Shown here: piece by piece, positions 8,772 through 17,632 of the stretch | Position numbering within the stretch: position 1 is the stretch's first letter | Layout: each line of letters begins with the position of its first letter | Origin: Rhodobacteraceae bacterium Alg238-R152 | Lineage (GTDB): Bacteria; Pseudomonadota; Alphaproteobacteria; Rhodobacterales; Rhodobacteraceae | Direction of reading: 5' to 3' | Length of the DNA stretch: 64,000 nt | NCBI GenBank assembly: GCA_900537125.1 | Contig: UNRJ01000003.1 | Coordinates: 372,001-436,000 of the forward strand | The notes under the pieces: generated by a model | Told to the model about the DNA's origin: nothing | Databases searched by the model: none | The model's input: the letters and a program-made list of their open reading frames with translations, nothing else | Program-made: the position numbers and the translations under genes

Positions 8772-9683
8772 TCAAGCCGTGCTGCAAGAGGGCGCGTTGA
8801 GGTTAGGGCGCACGGCAGCCAGATACGTTCGTGGTGTCAACTGTGCCTGAAGCGTGTGCAATGGTAGTGATGTGGGGTTCCGCAACAGTGCCGAGTAAAA
8901 CGCCATGGCCCCGGGCCGTAGATAAGGGGACCAATGACAGAGCCAATGTGCAGGCGGATCAATGGTGTGCCCAAGGGCTGCGAGCCGTTTGAGACCTGGT
9001 TTGTCATCCAGACGAATGGTCAGCGCATTTGGCGCGTCAAAGCCACGCCCGATTGAGCGATCATGTGCGCGGCTACGGCCCAGAAGCTGCTCAAAGAGAA
9101 CATCATAGAATGCATTTTCGCCACTGACCACGTTGAAGAGTTCTGCGCCCTGGCCAGCATTTGTGCGCAAGGCGGCAGCAGCAGATGGGCGGAAGACCGC
9201 ACCGTTTAACAGTATAATACGGCCAACGTCGCCCAGTGATAGACGATGTAGGGCCTGAAGCGTCACATAGGCGCCCATAGAGTGGGCCACCAAGTTTACG
9301 GGGCGGTGCGGATCATGCATGCGGATCTGTTGAACCAGAACCGCAAGCGCATGGGATGCGCGAATGGCGGAGCGGAGCGCTTGTTTCAGAGAGCCCCGGG
9401 CATTCCAACCAAAGGCAACACCAACGCCGCTGTGCGGAGTTGGTGAGAGGTAACCAAGGCGCTTAGGCCAACTCACGACTTTGGAACTGGCAACATCCAG
9501 GGGCGCAAAGATGTGCGCATGCGGGCAGCGACCGCGAACATAAGGGCGAAATTTGTACCCATGCAGCATAATGGTAATGGGGCCAGTGGTATCAAGGGTG
9601 CGTTTGAGCACTGGCAGTAGCGGGGCGTCTGTCCCGTGGAGTACTGGTTTTCGTCCTTCTGCATTTATTCGAATGAGTGCCAT
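8772..9683 (-). CDS. Alpha/beta-hydrolase fold protein
   Basis: A 303-residue protein with an early oxyanion-type segment ITIMLHGYKFRPY and the nucleophile elbow AHSMGAY, the alpha/beta-hydrolase serine motif with Ala in place of the first Gly. The probable start is ATG 9683, about 9 nt behind AAGGGGA, rather than the in-frame GTG at 9701. The middle resembles lipase-like DUF900-type esterases, but the substrate is unknown. No signal peptide is seen. Confidence 0.75.
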   Translation of the reverse strand: MALIRINAEGRKPVLHGTDAPLLPVLKRTLDTTGPITIMLHGYKFRPYVRGRCPHAHIFAPLDVASSKVVSWPKRLGYLSPTPHSGVGVAFGWNARGSLKQALRSAIRASHALAVLVQQIRMHDPHRPVNLVAHSMGAYVTLQALHRLSLGDVGRIILLNGAVFRPSAAAALRTNAGQGAELFNVVSGENAFYDVLFEQLLGRSRAHDRSIGRGFDAPNALTIRLDDKPGLKRLAALGHTIDPPAHWLCHWSPYLRPGAMAFYSALLRNPTSLPLHTLQAQLTPRTYLAAVRPNLNAPSCSTA

Positions 9684-9777
9684 CTCTGCTGTCCCCTTCA
9701 CCTAAGAACAGTGTTGCGTGAAAGTGTGCAGATTGCGTAAATCCGGCGTAACGGAGCGCTGAATGGACCTGTGTGGC

Positions 9778-9806
9778 TTGACGTTTGCGGCATTGCGGCG
9801 TAGTTC
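9778..9806 (+). promoter_or_regulatory. Promoter of the metZ transcript
   Basis: TTGACG at 9778-9783, a 17-nt spacer, and TAGTTC at 9801-9806. The predicted transcription start falls at about 9812-9813, the first base of the riboswitch P1 helix. It has the same box pattern and spacing as the rnpB promoter. Confidence 0.65.
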
Positions 9807-9811
9807 GCCTG

Positions 9812-9866
9812 TGTGGCGATTTGTTACCGGATTGCGGGCCACGTTAAAGATGCCGCTAAAGAGGTC
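9812..9866 (+). promoter_or_regulatory. SAM-II riboswitch
   Basis: Helix P1 is GTGGC (9813-9817) with GCCAC (9838-9842). The loop between them follows the SAM-II consensus (GATTTGTTACCGGATTGCGG). The 3' segment GTTAAAGATGCCGCTAAAGAGG matches the SAM-II tail with its GCTAAA core, which folds back as a pseudoknot. SAM-II riboswitches are known upstream of methionine genes in alphaproteobacteria; binding of S-adenosylmethionine should shut off metZ. The spacing to promoter and terminator fits a leader RNA. Confidence 0.85.
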
Positions 9867-9876
9867 AGGACGAAGG

Positions 9877-9913
9877 AGCCCCTTCCGCTTGGCCGGAACG
9901 GGGCTTTTTATTT
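9877..9913 (+). terminator. Intrinsic terminator in the metZ leader
   Basis: AGCCCCTTCCG pairs with CGGAACGGGGCT (one bulged C), with a 6-nt loop and then TTTTTATTT. It sits 10 nt after the riboswitch and about 35 nt before the metZ start codon, so readthrough rather than initiation is probably the controlled step. Confidence 0.85.
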
Positions 9914-9944
9914 GGGTCGGTCTTAGGGACCCGGGAGAGATGAC

Positions 9945-11132
9945 ATGAGCGATTGGAACAAACGCACAAAGCTGGTGCATGGCGGGACGCGCCGTAGCCA
10001 ATACAACGAGGTGAGCGAAGCGATTTTCCTCACCCAAGGGTTTGTCTACGACAGCGCGGAGCAGGCCGAGGCCCGTTTTGTCGAGATTGGCGAAGATGAG
10101 TTTATCTATGCACGCTACGGCAACCCAACGGTGGCAATGTTCGAAGAGCGGATTGCGGCGCTGGAAGGTGCTGAGGATGCCTTTGCCACAGCCAGTGGCA
10201 TGGCGGCGGTCAGCGGTGCGTTGACTTCAATGCTGAAGGCTGGCGACCATGTGGTTTCTGCCAAAGCGCTGTTTGGTTCCTGTATCTATGTGTTGCAGGA
10301 CATTCTGGGCCGCTATGGCGTGGAAGTGACCTTTGTGGATGGCACGGATCTGGCGGCCTGGAAGGCAGCGATGCGCCCGGACACCAAAGCGGTGTTCTTT
10401 GAAAGCATGTCCAACCCAACGCTGGAGGTGATTAACATCACTGCCGTGGCGCAGATTGCCCATGAGGTTGGCGCGACGGTTGTGGTCGACAACGTGTTTT
10501 CCACCCCTGTGTTTAGCCAAGCAATTGAGCAGGGTGCAGATGTGGTGATCTACTCGGCCACCAAGCACATCGATGGTCAAGGCCGCGCGCTTGGCGGTGT
10601 AGTACTTGGCACCAAAGACTTTATCCGTGGCACGCTGGAGCCCTACATGAAACACACGGGCGGTAGCATGAGCCCGTTTAACGCCTGGGTGATGTTGAAA
10701 GGTCTGGAAACCATTGACCTTCGGGTGCGGGCACAGGCGGAAAGCGCGTTGGCGATCGCTTCGGCTTTGGAAGGGCATCCAGCTTTGATGCGCACTATTT
10801 ATCCTGGAATGGAAAGCCATGCGCAGGCAGCATTGGTGAAAAAGCAACTGGGCGGCAAAGGCGGTACCGTACTGTCTTTGGATATCAAAGGTGGTCGTGA
10901 AGCAGCGTTTAAATTTTTGAACGCGTTGGAGATTGCTGTGATTTCCAACAATCTTGGTGATGCGAAGTCGATTGCGACTCATCCGGCAACAACAACACAC
11001 CAGCGGCTGCCTGATGAGGTGAAAGTCGACCTTGGCATCACACCGGGCTTGGTACGGTTCTCTGTTGGTTTGGAAGATACCGACGACTTGATCGCGGATA
11101 TCAAACAGGCGGTTGAGGCCTCTCAAACCTAG
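9945..11132 (+). CDS. metZ: O-succinylhomoserine sulfhydrylase
   Basis: A 395-residue PLP enzyme of the Cys/Met-metabolism family that makes homocysteine directly from O-succinylhomoserine and sulfide. The opening TKLVHGGTRRSQYNEVSEAIFLTQGFVYDSAEQAEARF is MetZ-like. The PLP lysine is in YSATKHIDGQGRALGG near residue 207. The SAM-II riboswitch upstream independently supports a methionine role. MetY (acetylhomoserine) is the main alternative. Confidence 0.93.
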   Translation: MSDWNKRTKLVHGGTRRSQYNEVSEAIFLTQGFVYDSAEQAEARFVEIGEDEFIYARYGNPTVAMFEERIAALEGAEDAFATASGMAAVSGALTSMLKAGDHVVSAKALFGSCIYVLQDILGRYGVEVTFVDGTDLAAWKAAMRPDTKAVFFESMSNPTLEVINITAVAQIAHEVGATVVVDNVFSTPVFSQAIEQGADVVIYSATKHIDGQGRALGGVVLGTKDFIRGTLEPYMKHTGGSMSPFNAWVMLKGLETIDLRVRAQAESALAIASALEGHPALMRTIYPGMESHAQAALVKKQLGGKGGTVLSLDIKGGREAAFKFLNALEIAVISNNLGDAKSIATHPATTTHQRLPDEVKVDLGITPGLVRFSVGLEDTDDLIADIKQAVEASQT

Positions 11133-11160
11133 GCGAATGGCGATTGTAGTACAGTTTCAA

Positions 11161-11192
11161 AGGCGCGCGGCAGACGGTCGGGCGCCTTTTGT
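11161..11192 (+). terminator. Terminator after metZ
   Basis: GGCGC (11162-11166) pairs with GCGCC (11182-11186), followed by TTTTGTGT. The loop is long and partly self-complementary. It is placed 30 nt after the metZ stop. Confidence 0.6.
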
Positions 11193-11268
11193 GTCTCACG
11201 CTCGTACTGTGATCCAAGATGTCGTTTTTTGCGTAAGAGTTAACGAAATTAGCATTTTGTCGTCAGAC

Positions 11269-11283
11269 TGACTAAGTTAGTTA
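11269..11283. promoter_or_regulatory. Imperfect palindrome upstream of folE2 (Iron-Rhodo-box-like)
   Basis: TGACTAAGTTAGTTA is a 15-bp palindrome with one mismatch. It resembles the TGA-N9-TCA box bound by RirA/IscR-type iron regulators in alphaproteobacteria, with TTA in place of TCA. It lies 28 bp upstream of the folE2 start. The regulatory assignment is inference only. Confidence 0.3.
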
Positions 11284-11311
11284 AGCGACAGCAGGGAAAA
11301 GGCGCTTGGCT

Positions 11312-12412
11312 ATGAATGTTCAGACTTCCAAGACCCAAACTCATACGACACGAGAAGAGGCCGTGGAGGCGCTTGAACGCTTGCGGGCATGGGCACAACA
11401 GGCCTCCGTGACTGAAATTGCTGAGCTCGACCCAGTTGTGGCGCGTTTGTTGCCAGATCAGCCGCTTGCGAATTATCCAGAGCTATCGCGCCAATATCCT
11501 GAAGGCTTTGAGGCAACGCCGGAGTACCGGGCCACTTTGCCAGATCTGCAAAACGGTCCTGAGAGCTTGATCAAAGGCGAAAAACAGCAGATCCAGCATG
11601 TTGGGATTTCAAATTTCCGTCTTCCAATCCGGTTCCATAGCCGGGACAATGGGGACATTATGCTCGAAACCAGCGTGACCGGAACCGTGAGTCTTGAGGC
11701 TGATAAGAAGGGCATCAACATGTCCCGGATTATGCGATCGTTCTATAAGCATGCCGAAAAAACATTTAGTTTCAGCGTGATGGAAGCCGCGCTGGCGGAT
11801 TACATCACCGATCTGGAAAGCTTTGATGCGCGTTTACAGATGCGGTTCTCTTACCCCATGAAGATCAAATCATTGCGGTCTGGTTTGGAAGGGTATCAGT
11901 ACTACGATATCGCGCTTGAGAAGGTTCAGCACGGTGGGAAGACACACAAGATCATGCATTTGGATTATGTGTATTCCTCGACTTGCCCCTGCTCATTGGA
12001 ACTCAGCGAACACGCGCGGATGTCGCGTGCACAGTTGGCAACCCCGCACTCCCAGAGGTCAGTAGCGCGTATCTCGGTGGAAATTGTGGATCGCCCCCGG
12101 GTTTGGTTTGAGGACCTTATTGACCTGGCGCGCGACGCCGTTCCTACAGAAACCCAAGTGATGGTGAAGCGTGAAGATGAGCAGGCATTTGCTGAGTTGA
12201 ATGCTGCGAATCCGATTTTTGTGGAGGACGCTGCACGGCTATTTTGTGAGAAGTTGAAAGCTGACCTCCGCATAGGGGATTTTCGCGTGATCGCCAGCCA
12301 TCAGGAAAGCCTGCATAGCCACGACGCAGTGTCGGTTCTAACGGATGGCCCTTTGTTTGCCTCTGAAAGCATTGATCCCAAACAGTTCACCACATTGTTT
12401 CACGTTGGGTAA
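11312..12412 (+). CDS. folE2: GTP cyclohydrolase IB (FolE2)
   Basis: A 366-residue protein of the FolE2/COG1469 family. It converts GTP to 7,8-dihydroneopterin triphosphate, the first step to folate and a source for queuosine. FolE2 uses several divalent metals in place of the strict zinc need of FolE. The metal/active-site motif SSTCPCSLELSEHARMS is visible near residue 225. ATG 11312 is preferred over TTG 11306 because it follows GGGAAAAGG at a normal distance. Confidence 0.95.
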   Translation: MNVQTSKTQTHTTREEAVEALERLRAWAQQASVTEIAELDPVVARLLPDQPLANYPELSRQYPEGFEATPEYRATLPDLQNGPESLIKGEKQQIQHVGISNFRLPIRFHSRDNGDIMLETSVTGTVSLEADKKGINMSRIMRSFYKHAEKTFSFSVMEAALADYITDLESFDARLQMRFSYPMKIKSLRSGLEGYQYYDIALEKVQHGGKTHKIMHLDYVYSSTCPCSLELSEHARMSRAQLATPHSQRSVARISVEIVDRPRVWFEDLIDLARDAVPTETQVMVKREDEQAFAELNAANPIFVEDAARLFCEKLKADLRIGDFRVIASHQESLHSHDAVSVLTDGPLFASESIDPKQFTTLFHVG

Positions 12413-12539
12413 CTGTTGGCTGCACCTTTCTCTGGTTTGCCGTTTTCTCTGTAGATCAGAGGGTTAGCCCAAGTCTGTAGTGTGTGGAACGTGGTGAAGC
12501 CGCTTGACAGATTGTGGCGCAACCGCCAACCCTGCGCCC

Positions 12540-13988
12540 ATGCTGGACTTACGACCTGTTGGATATGTGATTGGCCTTTTGGTCGCTATGCTTGGTGCCG
12601 CAATGCTGGTGCCAATGGTTGTCGACCTATTGGATGGGAGCCAGCACTGGGAAGCATTTTTTGTCAGCTCTGTTCTCACCTGTCTTGGTGGCGGTATGGT
12701 CGCGCTGTCCTGTCACAATGGACGCGGTGATGGGCTGACTCTGCAACAAACCTTTTTGCTCACAACAACGGTATGGGTGGCCTTGCCAATGTTTGGGGCG
12801 CTGCCTTTTATGTTGGGTGCCACTGAAGCACGGGTTGTGGATGCGTTCTTTGAAGCGATGAGTGGCTTGACCACCACTGGGTCGACGGTGTTCTCCAGTC
12901 TTGAGGAGATGCCGCGCGGAATGCTTCTATGGCGCGGGCTGCTGCAATGGCTTGGGGGCATTGGTATCATTGTTGTCGCTATGGTGTTTTTACCGGAGCT
13001 GCGCGTTGGGGGTATGCAAATCTTCCGCAGTGAAGGTTTTGACACTTTTGGTAAAATTCTCCCACGCGCCACAGAAATTAGTAGTAGAATATCAGTGATT
13101 TACGTCACGCTGACTGTGTGCTGTGCGCTGGCATATGTCATCACTGGGATGAGCCCTTTTGATGCAGCGGTGCATGCGATGACAACCATCGCAACGGGTG
13201 GTTTTGCCAACTACGATTCTTCTTTTGGCGCCTTTGCAGTTGGCACCGAGTACGTTGCGGTAATTTTTATGATTTTAGCAGCGCTGCCATTTGTGCGCTT
13301 TGTTCAGCTCACCGCAGGCAGCGCCCAACCGATTTTGAAAGACACCCAAATCCGAGCCTTTCTGGTAACCGTTGCGGTGATAGTGGTCATGTTGACGGGT
13401 TGGCAGGTCCTCAACAATGGATTGGGCAGTGAGGCAGGTTTCCGCAAGGTGTTGTTTAACACCACCTCCATTGTGACAGGGACTGGGTATGCCAGTGCCG
13501 ACTACATGCAGTGGGGCGGGTTCCCGGTATCGGTATTGTTTTTTGCTGGGCTGATAGGCGGGTGCGCTGGATCGACGGCCTGTTCGATCAAAGTATTCCG
13601 CTACCAACTTTTGTTTGCGACAATTAGGTCCCAAATCCGCAAAATTCAGCACCCAAGTGGAGTGTTCACGCCCACCTATCAAGGGCGCAAAATTGCCGAT
13701 GATGTGTTGAATTCGGTTATGAGCTTTTTTGTATTTTTCACGGTGACGCTTGGCGCGTTGGCGGTGCTATTGGGCATGACGGGCCTCGACTTCACAACGG
13801 CGCTTTCTGGCGCGGCTGCGGCCCTAGCAAATATTGGCCCCGGACTGGGGGACACCATAGGGCCTGCAGGGAATTTCGCGACACTGAACGATACCGCAAA
13901 ATGGCTTTTGGCGGCAGGCATGTTGATTGGCCGGCTGGAGCTTCTGGCGGTCTACGTACTCTTTACGGTTCAATTCTGGAGGGCTTGA
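12540..13988 (+). CDS. TrkH family potassium uptake protein
   Basis: A 482-residue TrkH/KtrB-type potassium transporter. Four pore-loop glycine filters can be read: GLTTTGSTVF, TIATGGFANYDSS, SIVTGTGYASADY and ALANIGPGLGDTIG, each behind a membrane helix. It works in the inner membrane with a cytoplasmic TrkA/KtrA NAD-binding partner, which is not in this window. ATG 12540 gives the usual start (MLDLRPVGYVIGLL). The stop overlaps the next ATG by one base. Confidence 0.93.
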   Translation: MLDLRPVGYVIGLLVAMLGAAMLVPMVVDLLDGSQHWEAFFVSSVLTCLGGGMVALSCHNGRGDGLTLQQTFLLTTTVWVALPMFGALPFMLGATEARVVDAFFEAMSGLTTTGSTVFSSLEEMPRGMLLWRGLLQWLGGIGIIVVAMVFLPELRVGGMQIFRSEGFDTFGKILPRATEISSRISVIYVTLTVCCALAYVITGMSPFDAAVHAMTTIATGGFANYDSSFGAFAVGTEYVAVIFMILAALPFVRFVQLTAGSAQPILKDTQIRAFLVTVAVIVVMLTGWQVLNNGLGSEAGFRKVLFNTTSIVTGTGYASADYMQWGGFPVSVLFFAGLIGGCAGSTACSIKVFRYQLLFATIRSQIRKIQHPSGVFTPTYQGRKIADDVLNSVMSFFVFFTVTLGALAVLLGMTGLDFTTALSGAAAALANIGPGLGDTIGPAGNFATLNDTAKWLLAAGMLIGRLELLAVYVLFTVQFWRA

Positions 13989-15628
13989 TGACGGCAATGG
14001 ATCAAGAAATGCGTCCTTTGGGTGCACAGATCTCACATATGTTAAAAGCCCGGGGCGTAGATGTCATTTTTGGCATTCCCGGTGTGCATAATGTGGAGAT
14101 GTATCGGGGCATCGAAGAAGCAGGCATCACCCACGTGTTGGCCCGTCATGAACAAGGTGCAGGCTTCATGGCGGATGGCTATGCGCGTGCCTGTGGCAAA
14201 CCCGGGGTGGCCTATGTCATTACCGGGCCTGGCGTGTGCAATATCCTGACGCCGCTGGGGCAAGCCTATTCTGATAGCGTGTCCGTGCTGACGCTGGCGA
14301 GTTGTTTGGATGAGCATGCTAGTCATCGCGGGCAGTTGCATCAAATGGGGGACCAACGCGCTGCTGCGGCGACGGTGTGTGATTGGGCCGAAGAGGCTCG
14401 CAGTGCGCAGGCGGCGTTTGATTTGATCGATCGTGCGTTGCTGGAATTTCGGCACCAAAGGCAACGGTCTAAATATATTCAGGTACCCATTGAGTTGCTT
14501 GGAAGTCTGGCGCCAGAAGCGGCGGAAAAAACACCCGGTGATCATGCCAGCAGTGGCGGACAGCGTGTGCCAGTTTCCTTAGGCGGTCTTGAACAGACGC
14601 TTGCTGATGCGCAAAAACCGCTGTTTGTGTTTGGTGGTGGACTTGTTCAAAATGGCGACCGCGCGGACCAAGCCGCAATCGAAATTCTTGTGCGGGATTT
14701 GATCCGCCGCAGCGGTGCGGCTGCCTTTATGACCTATGCCGGGTGTGGGCTATTAAGTGCGGAGGAGCCGCTGAGCTTTGGCACATATTTGGGTCGCGGT
14801 GATAGCAAGCGCATTATTGGCGAAGCCGATGTTGTTGTCGTGATTGGATCAGAGTTATCTGAATGCGACCTTTGGCGCGATAAGCTTGGCCACACCGGAA
14901 CCCTGGTACGTGTTGATATCGATGCAGAAGTTTTGGCAGACCGGCATCGCGCGGATGTGACCTTTCATTGCGAGGGGCGCGCCTTTGTTGAAGCTTTGCT
15001 GGCGGCGTTGCCGGTGGAAACTGCACAGCCCCGTTGGAATACCTCGGATATTGCGGCGACTAAGAAACGGTTTCGCGCAGAAGTTGATGCGGAAAGACCG
15101 GGTATCGTCCAGATTTGCGATTCATTGTCTGAAGTAATGCCGGATGGTGCAATGATCTATTCGGACATGACGCAGTTTGCCTATGTTGCCAAAGAGGTAT
15201 GGGAGATGTCGCGGCCCGGCCAGTGGCACCATCCAAGTGGCTTTGGTACACTGGGATATGCGTTGCCTGCGTCGATAGGGGGCGCGATGGCGCGGCCGGG
15301 AAAACCAACCGTTTGTGTCGCCGGCGACTACGGTTTTCAATATACGGTGCAGGAATTGGGGGCTGCGGTGGAATTGAAGCTGCCAATCCCAATCTTGCTC
15401 TGGGATAATCACAAGCTGAAAGAGATTGAAGACAGTATGGTAGCGAGCCAAATCGCGCCCAACGCGGTTGTCGCGGCGAATCCTGATTTCTGCAAGCTGG
15501 CTGAGAGTTACGGCTGTTTGGCGACCGAACCCAATACCGTAGAAGAATTACAAGAGGCTTTGACGCAAGCTTTTGACGCGGACCGTCCAACTCTGATCCG
15601 AATGACTGCTGTACTTTCAACGCCTTAA
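13988..15628 (+). CDS. ThDP-dependent decarboxylase/acetolactate synthase-like protein (AruI-like)
   Basis: A 546-residue ThDP enzyme with the three POX-type domains. The N-terminus reads IFGIPGVHNVEMYRGIEEAGITHVLARHEQGAGFMADGYARA, including the catalytic Glu region, and the C-terminal ThDP motif is CVAGDYGFQYTVQELGAAVELKLPIPILLWDNH. This pattern is closest to 5-guanidino-2-oxopentanoate decarboxylases (AruI) of arginine transamination, but other 2-oxoacid decarboxylases are possible. ATG 13988 follows GGAGG and overlaps the trkH stop, so the two are translationally coupled. Confidence 0.8.
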   Translation: MTAMDQEMRPLGAQISHMLKARGVDVIFGIPGVHNVEMYRGIEEAGITHVLARHEQGAGFMADGYARACGKPGVAYVITGPGVCNILTPLGQAYSDSVSVLTLASCLDEHASHRGQLHQMGDQRAAAATVCDWAEEARSAQAAFDLIDRALLEFRHQRQRSKYIQVPIELLGSLAPEAAEKTPGDHASSGGQRVPVSLGGLEQTLADAQKPLFVFGGGLVQNGDRADQAAIEILVRDLIRRSGAAAFMTYAGCGLLSAEEPLSFGTYLGRGDSKRIIGEADVVVVIGSELSECDLWRDKLGHTGTLVRVDIDAEVLADRHRADVTFHCEGRAFVEALLAALPVETAQPRWNTSDIAATKKRFRAEVDAERPGIVQICDSLSEVMPDGAMIYSDMTQFAYVAKEVWEMSRPGQWHHPSGFGTLGYALPASIGGAMARPGKPTVCVAGDYGFQYTVQELGAAVELKLPIPILLWDNHKLKEIEDSMVASQIAPNAVVAANPDFCKLAESYGCLATEPNTVEELQEALTQAFDADRPTLIRMTAVLSTP

Positions 15629-15649
15629 GTCGCCAGTTTCCTGGAACAT

Positions 15650-15688
15650 AAAGGGCGGCTTCAATTGAGCCGCCCTTAGTGATTTTTT
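15650..15688. terminator. Bidirectional terminator between the convergent ThDP-enzyme and pseudoprotease genes
   Basis: AAGGGCGGCT (15651-15660) pairs perfectly with AGCCGCCCTT (15668-15677) around a 7-nt loop. On the plus strand GATTTTTTG follows; on the minus strand a shorter T-rich stretch follows. Confidence 0.75.
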
Positions 15689-15698
15689 GAAGATCTGG

Positions 15699-17468
15699 TT
15701 ACCAACAACTGACCAATACGGTCATATCGCTGGCTTGTTTGCTGAGGTCTTCCGGAGCCATTGTTGCGCCATTTGAGGATAGGCTTGCCTGAATGCCTTC
15801 CTGCGCCAAGAGCGCCCGGATGGCGTCGCTGTTGACCGCAAAGTTTACCTCGTCGGGGAGTTGCTGCCCGGATTGTGTGTCTCGGGGTAACAGCATGCCA
15901 AACACGGATCCGCCAGCGTCAAAAACAGGGCCGCCCCAGTCTCCCGGCTGAGCGTTGAGGGCCAATCGCGTGAGTTCCTGCTCACCACGTAAGCCTTTGA
16001 CATCTTCCAGTTGACCAAAGGTGAGGGTCGGAGCGCCCAAAGCGCCTTCATAAGAGTAGCCTGCGACGGCCACCTCAGACTGAATGCGCGGTGCGCCGTC
16101 GCGCAGCGTTGCCACGTCAATCGGTGCAAGCGAAGAAGTCGGGCTCAGGATTGCGATGCCTAGCGCTTCGTCGATGACAGACACCTGAACGTCGTAGTCT
16201 TCTTCGATGGTGACTTTGGTACAGTTTTGAACCGCCTCCGCGGTGGTCACAACATGGCCTTTGCGGTCGATGAAGAAACCAGAGCGAGACTGTTTTGGTT
16301 TGCGCACCTGCAGGCCTGAGATGAGGTCGATATCCTGTGCGGTGTCATCGCCGGCGGCCGGATCTAGCAGGCCGCCAATACGACTGAAACTGGCCTGCAT
16401 CTCGCCAAGAATGCGGGTGCGACGTTCTTCGTCGCCCGCGGGCCAAACTAAGGTGAAGCCTTTGATCTGCCCCTCTTTTAGGGAGACTTCGGTGTGGCTT
16501 ACAACGCTGTTGTTTTCGCCAGTCAAAACAAAGCTGGCGTTTTTACGCTCGCGTGGACCGTCCAGCGGCACAATATCCAACGTCTGCATAATGTCATACA
16601 GTCCAAACAAGGTATTTTGGTCGCCACCTTGGCTGATCAAAAGGACCTTGGCGGGGGTATCGCCGGTAGCTTCGTACTGTACAAAAGGGTATGCGGTGGA
16701 AGCTTTTTGCACGGCCCCTAGGGGCACAATTATTTCGATACCTGCGTCCAAATCACTGACCAACTGCAAGTTCATGCCTTCGAGAACAGCAAAAAACTGC
16801 CTGCGTAGGGTTTCGCGCTGCAAGGTCGTAAGAACACCCGTCACCTCAAATCCATTGTCCGCTTGCCAGTTGGACATGGAAGCTCGCGTACCACGGCCAA
16901 AGGAGCCGTCAATGGCAGAATTGTAATAGCCAGCCCACTTCAACCATTCTTGCAATGTCTTTTTCTCGGCGCGCGGGAGAGCAGCTTCGCTAGCGCGTGC
17001 TTCGCGCACAGTTTCGTCTGGTTGCTGCGGAGCAGGAACAATCTGGGGTTCGGCGGGTGTTTCAACAATCACAACGTCTGTAGTTTGAGTTTGTTGGCCA
17101 CTTGGTGCGATGGACTGAGGGTCGGTAAGCTGATTGGCTCCAACGGGCCAGAATTGGCTGCGGTACTCGCGGGCCGTTGCGAGGTATGCATCCACTGGAA
17201 TCACACCTTCAGACCGATAGACACGCAGAACGTTTTCAGCGTCTTCGCGACGATACGGGCCGAGAGCGACGGCATACCAGCCTCCGCCCAACGAAAATCC
17301 ATTCACGTCATCCATGCGTTGAGCATAGGCCCGAATGTTCTCGCTGGCTTGAGACAGGCTGGGTTGGGCCTCGAGTTGCACCCAAACGATATCGTCGGGG
17401 GATTGGGCGAGAGCGGTTGTGACACTGAAAATCAGTGCCGCGAAAAGCGACAGAAAAGTGCGCAGCAT
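15699..17468 (-). CDS. Exported trypsin-fold protein with lost catalytic triad, plus SPOR-like and peptidoglycan-binding regions
   Basis: A 589-residue secreted protein. Residues 1-22 are a signal peptide (MLRTFLSLFAALIFSVTTALA). About 30-90 resemble a SPOR repeat (GGGWYAVALGPYRREDAENVL). About 160-215 form a peptidoglycan-binding helix bundle (AIDGSFGRGTRASMSNWQ). From about 390 there is an HtrA/trypsin-like fold. The serine motif reads GDWGGPVFD (Trp511 where GDSGG is expected), the histidine motif TTAEAV (Glu411 for His), and the Asp motif ALGIAIL. It is therefore probably a non-catalytic wall-bound adaptor. ATG 17468 was chosen for its signal peptide over TTG 17498. Confidence 0.75.
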   Translation of the reverse strand: MLRTFLSLFAALIFSVTTALAQSPDDIVWVQLEAQPSLSQASENIRAYAQRMDDVNGFSLGGGWYAVALGPYRREDAENVLRVYRSEGVIPVDAYLATAREYRSQFWPVGANQLTDPQSIAPSGQQTQTTDVVIVETPAEPQIVPAPQQPDETVREARASEAALPRAEKKTLQEWLKWAGYYNSAIDGSFGRGTRASMSNWQADNGFEVTGVLTTLQRETLRRQFFAVLEGMNLQLVSDLDAGIEIIVPLGAVQKASTAYPFVQYEATGDTPAKVLLISQGGDQNTLFGLYDIMQTLDIVPLDGPRERKNASFVLTGENNSVVSHTEVSLKEGQIKGFTLVWPAGDEERRTRILGEMQASFSRIGGLLDPAAGDDTAQDIDLISGLQVRKPKQSRSGFFIDRKGHVVTTAEAVQNCTKVTIEEDYDVQVSVIDEALGIAILSPTSSLAPIDVATLRDGAPRIQSEVAVAGYSYEGALGAPTLTFGQLEDVKGLRGEQELTRLALNAQPGDWGGPVFDAGGSVFGMLLPRDTQSGQQLPDEVNFAVNSDAIRALLAQEGIQASLSSNGATMAPEDLSKQASDMTVLVSCW

Positions 17469-17575
17469 ATTGGTGGTAGTCCCTGAAACGCGTGACAAAT
17501 GTTAATTAGAGGCCTTTTATCAGGTTCGACGCCGCTTGCACTCATAATTTGCCGCACTTCAGCTTTGTCGCCATG

Positions 17576-17604
17576 TTGACCCCGTGCAAGCTTGCGCATA
17601 AGCA
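17576..17604 (+). promoter_or_regulatory. Candidate glyQ promoter
   Basis: TTGACC, a 17-nt spacer, then TAAGCA, ending 28 bp before the glyQ start codon. The -10 is weak, so this is only a candidate. Confidence 0.4.
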
Positions 17605-17632
17605 AGACCCGCGTTTGGAAAGGGCTTTCACC

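Noticed and set aside
12504-12539. A 12-residue N-terminal extension of TrkH from a TTG codon
   Set aside because: The TrkH family starts at MLDLRPVGY, and the TTG lacks a good ribosome-binding site.
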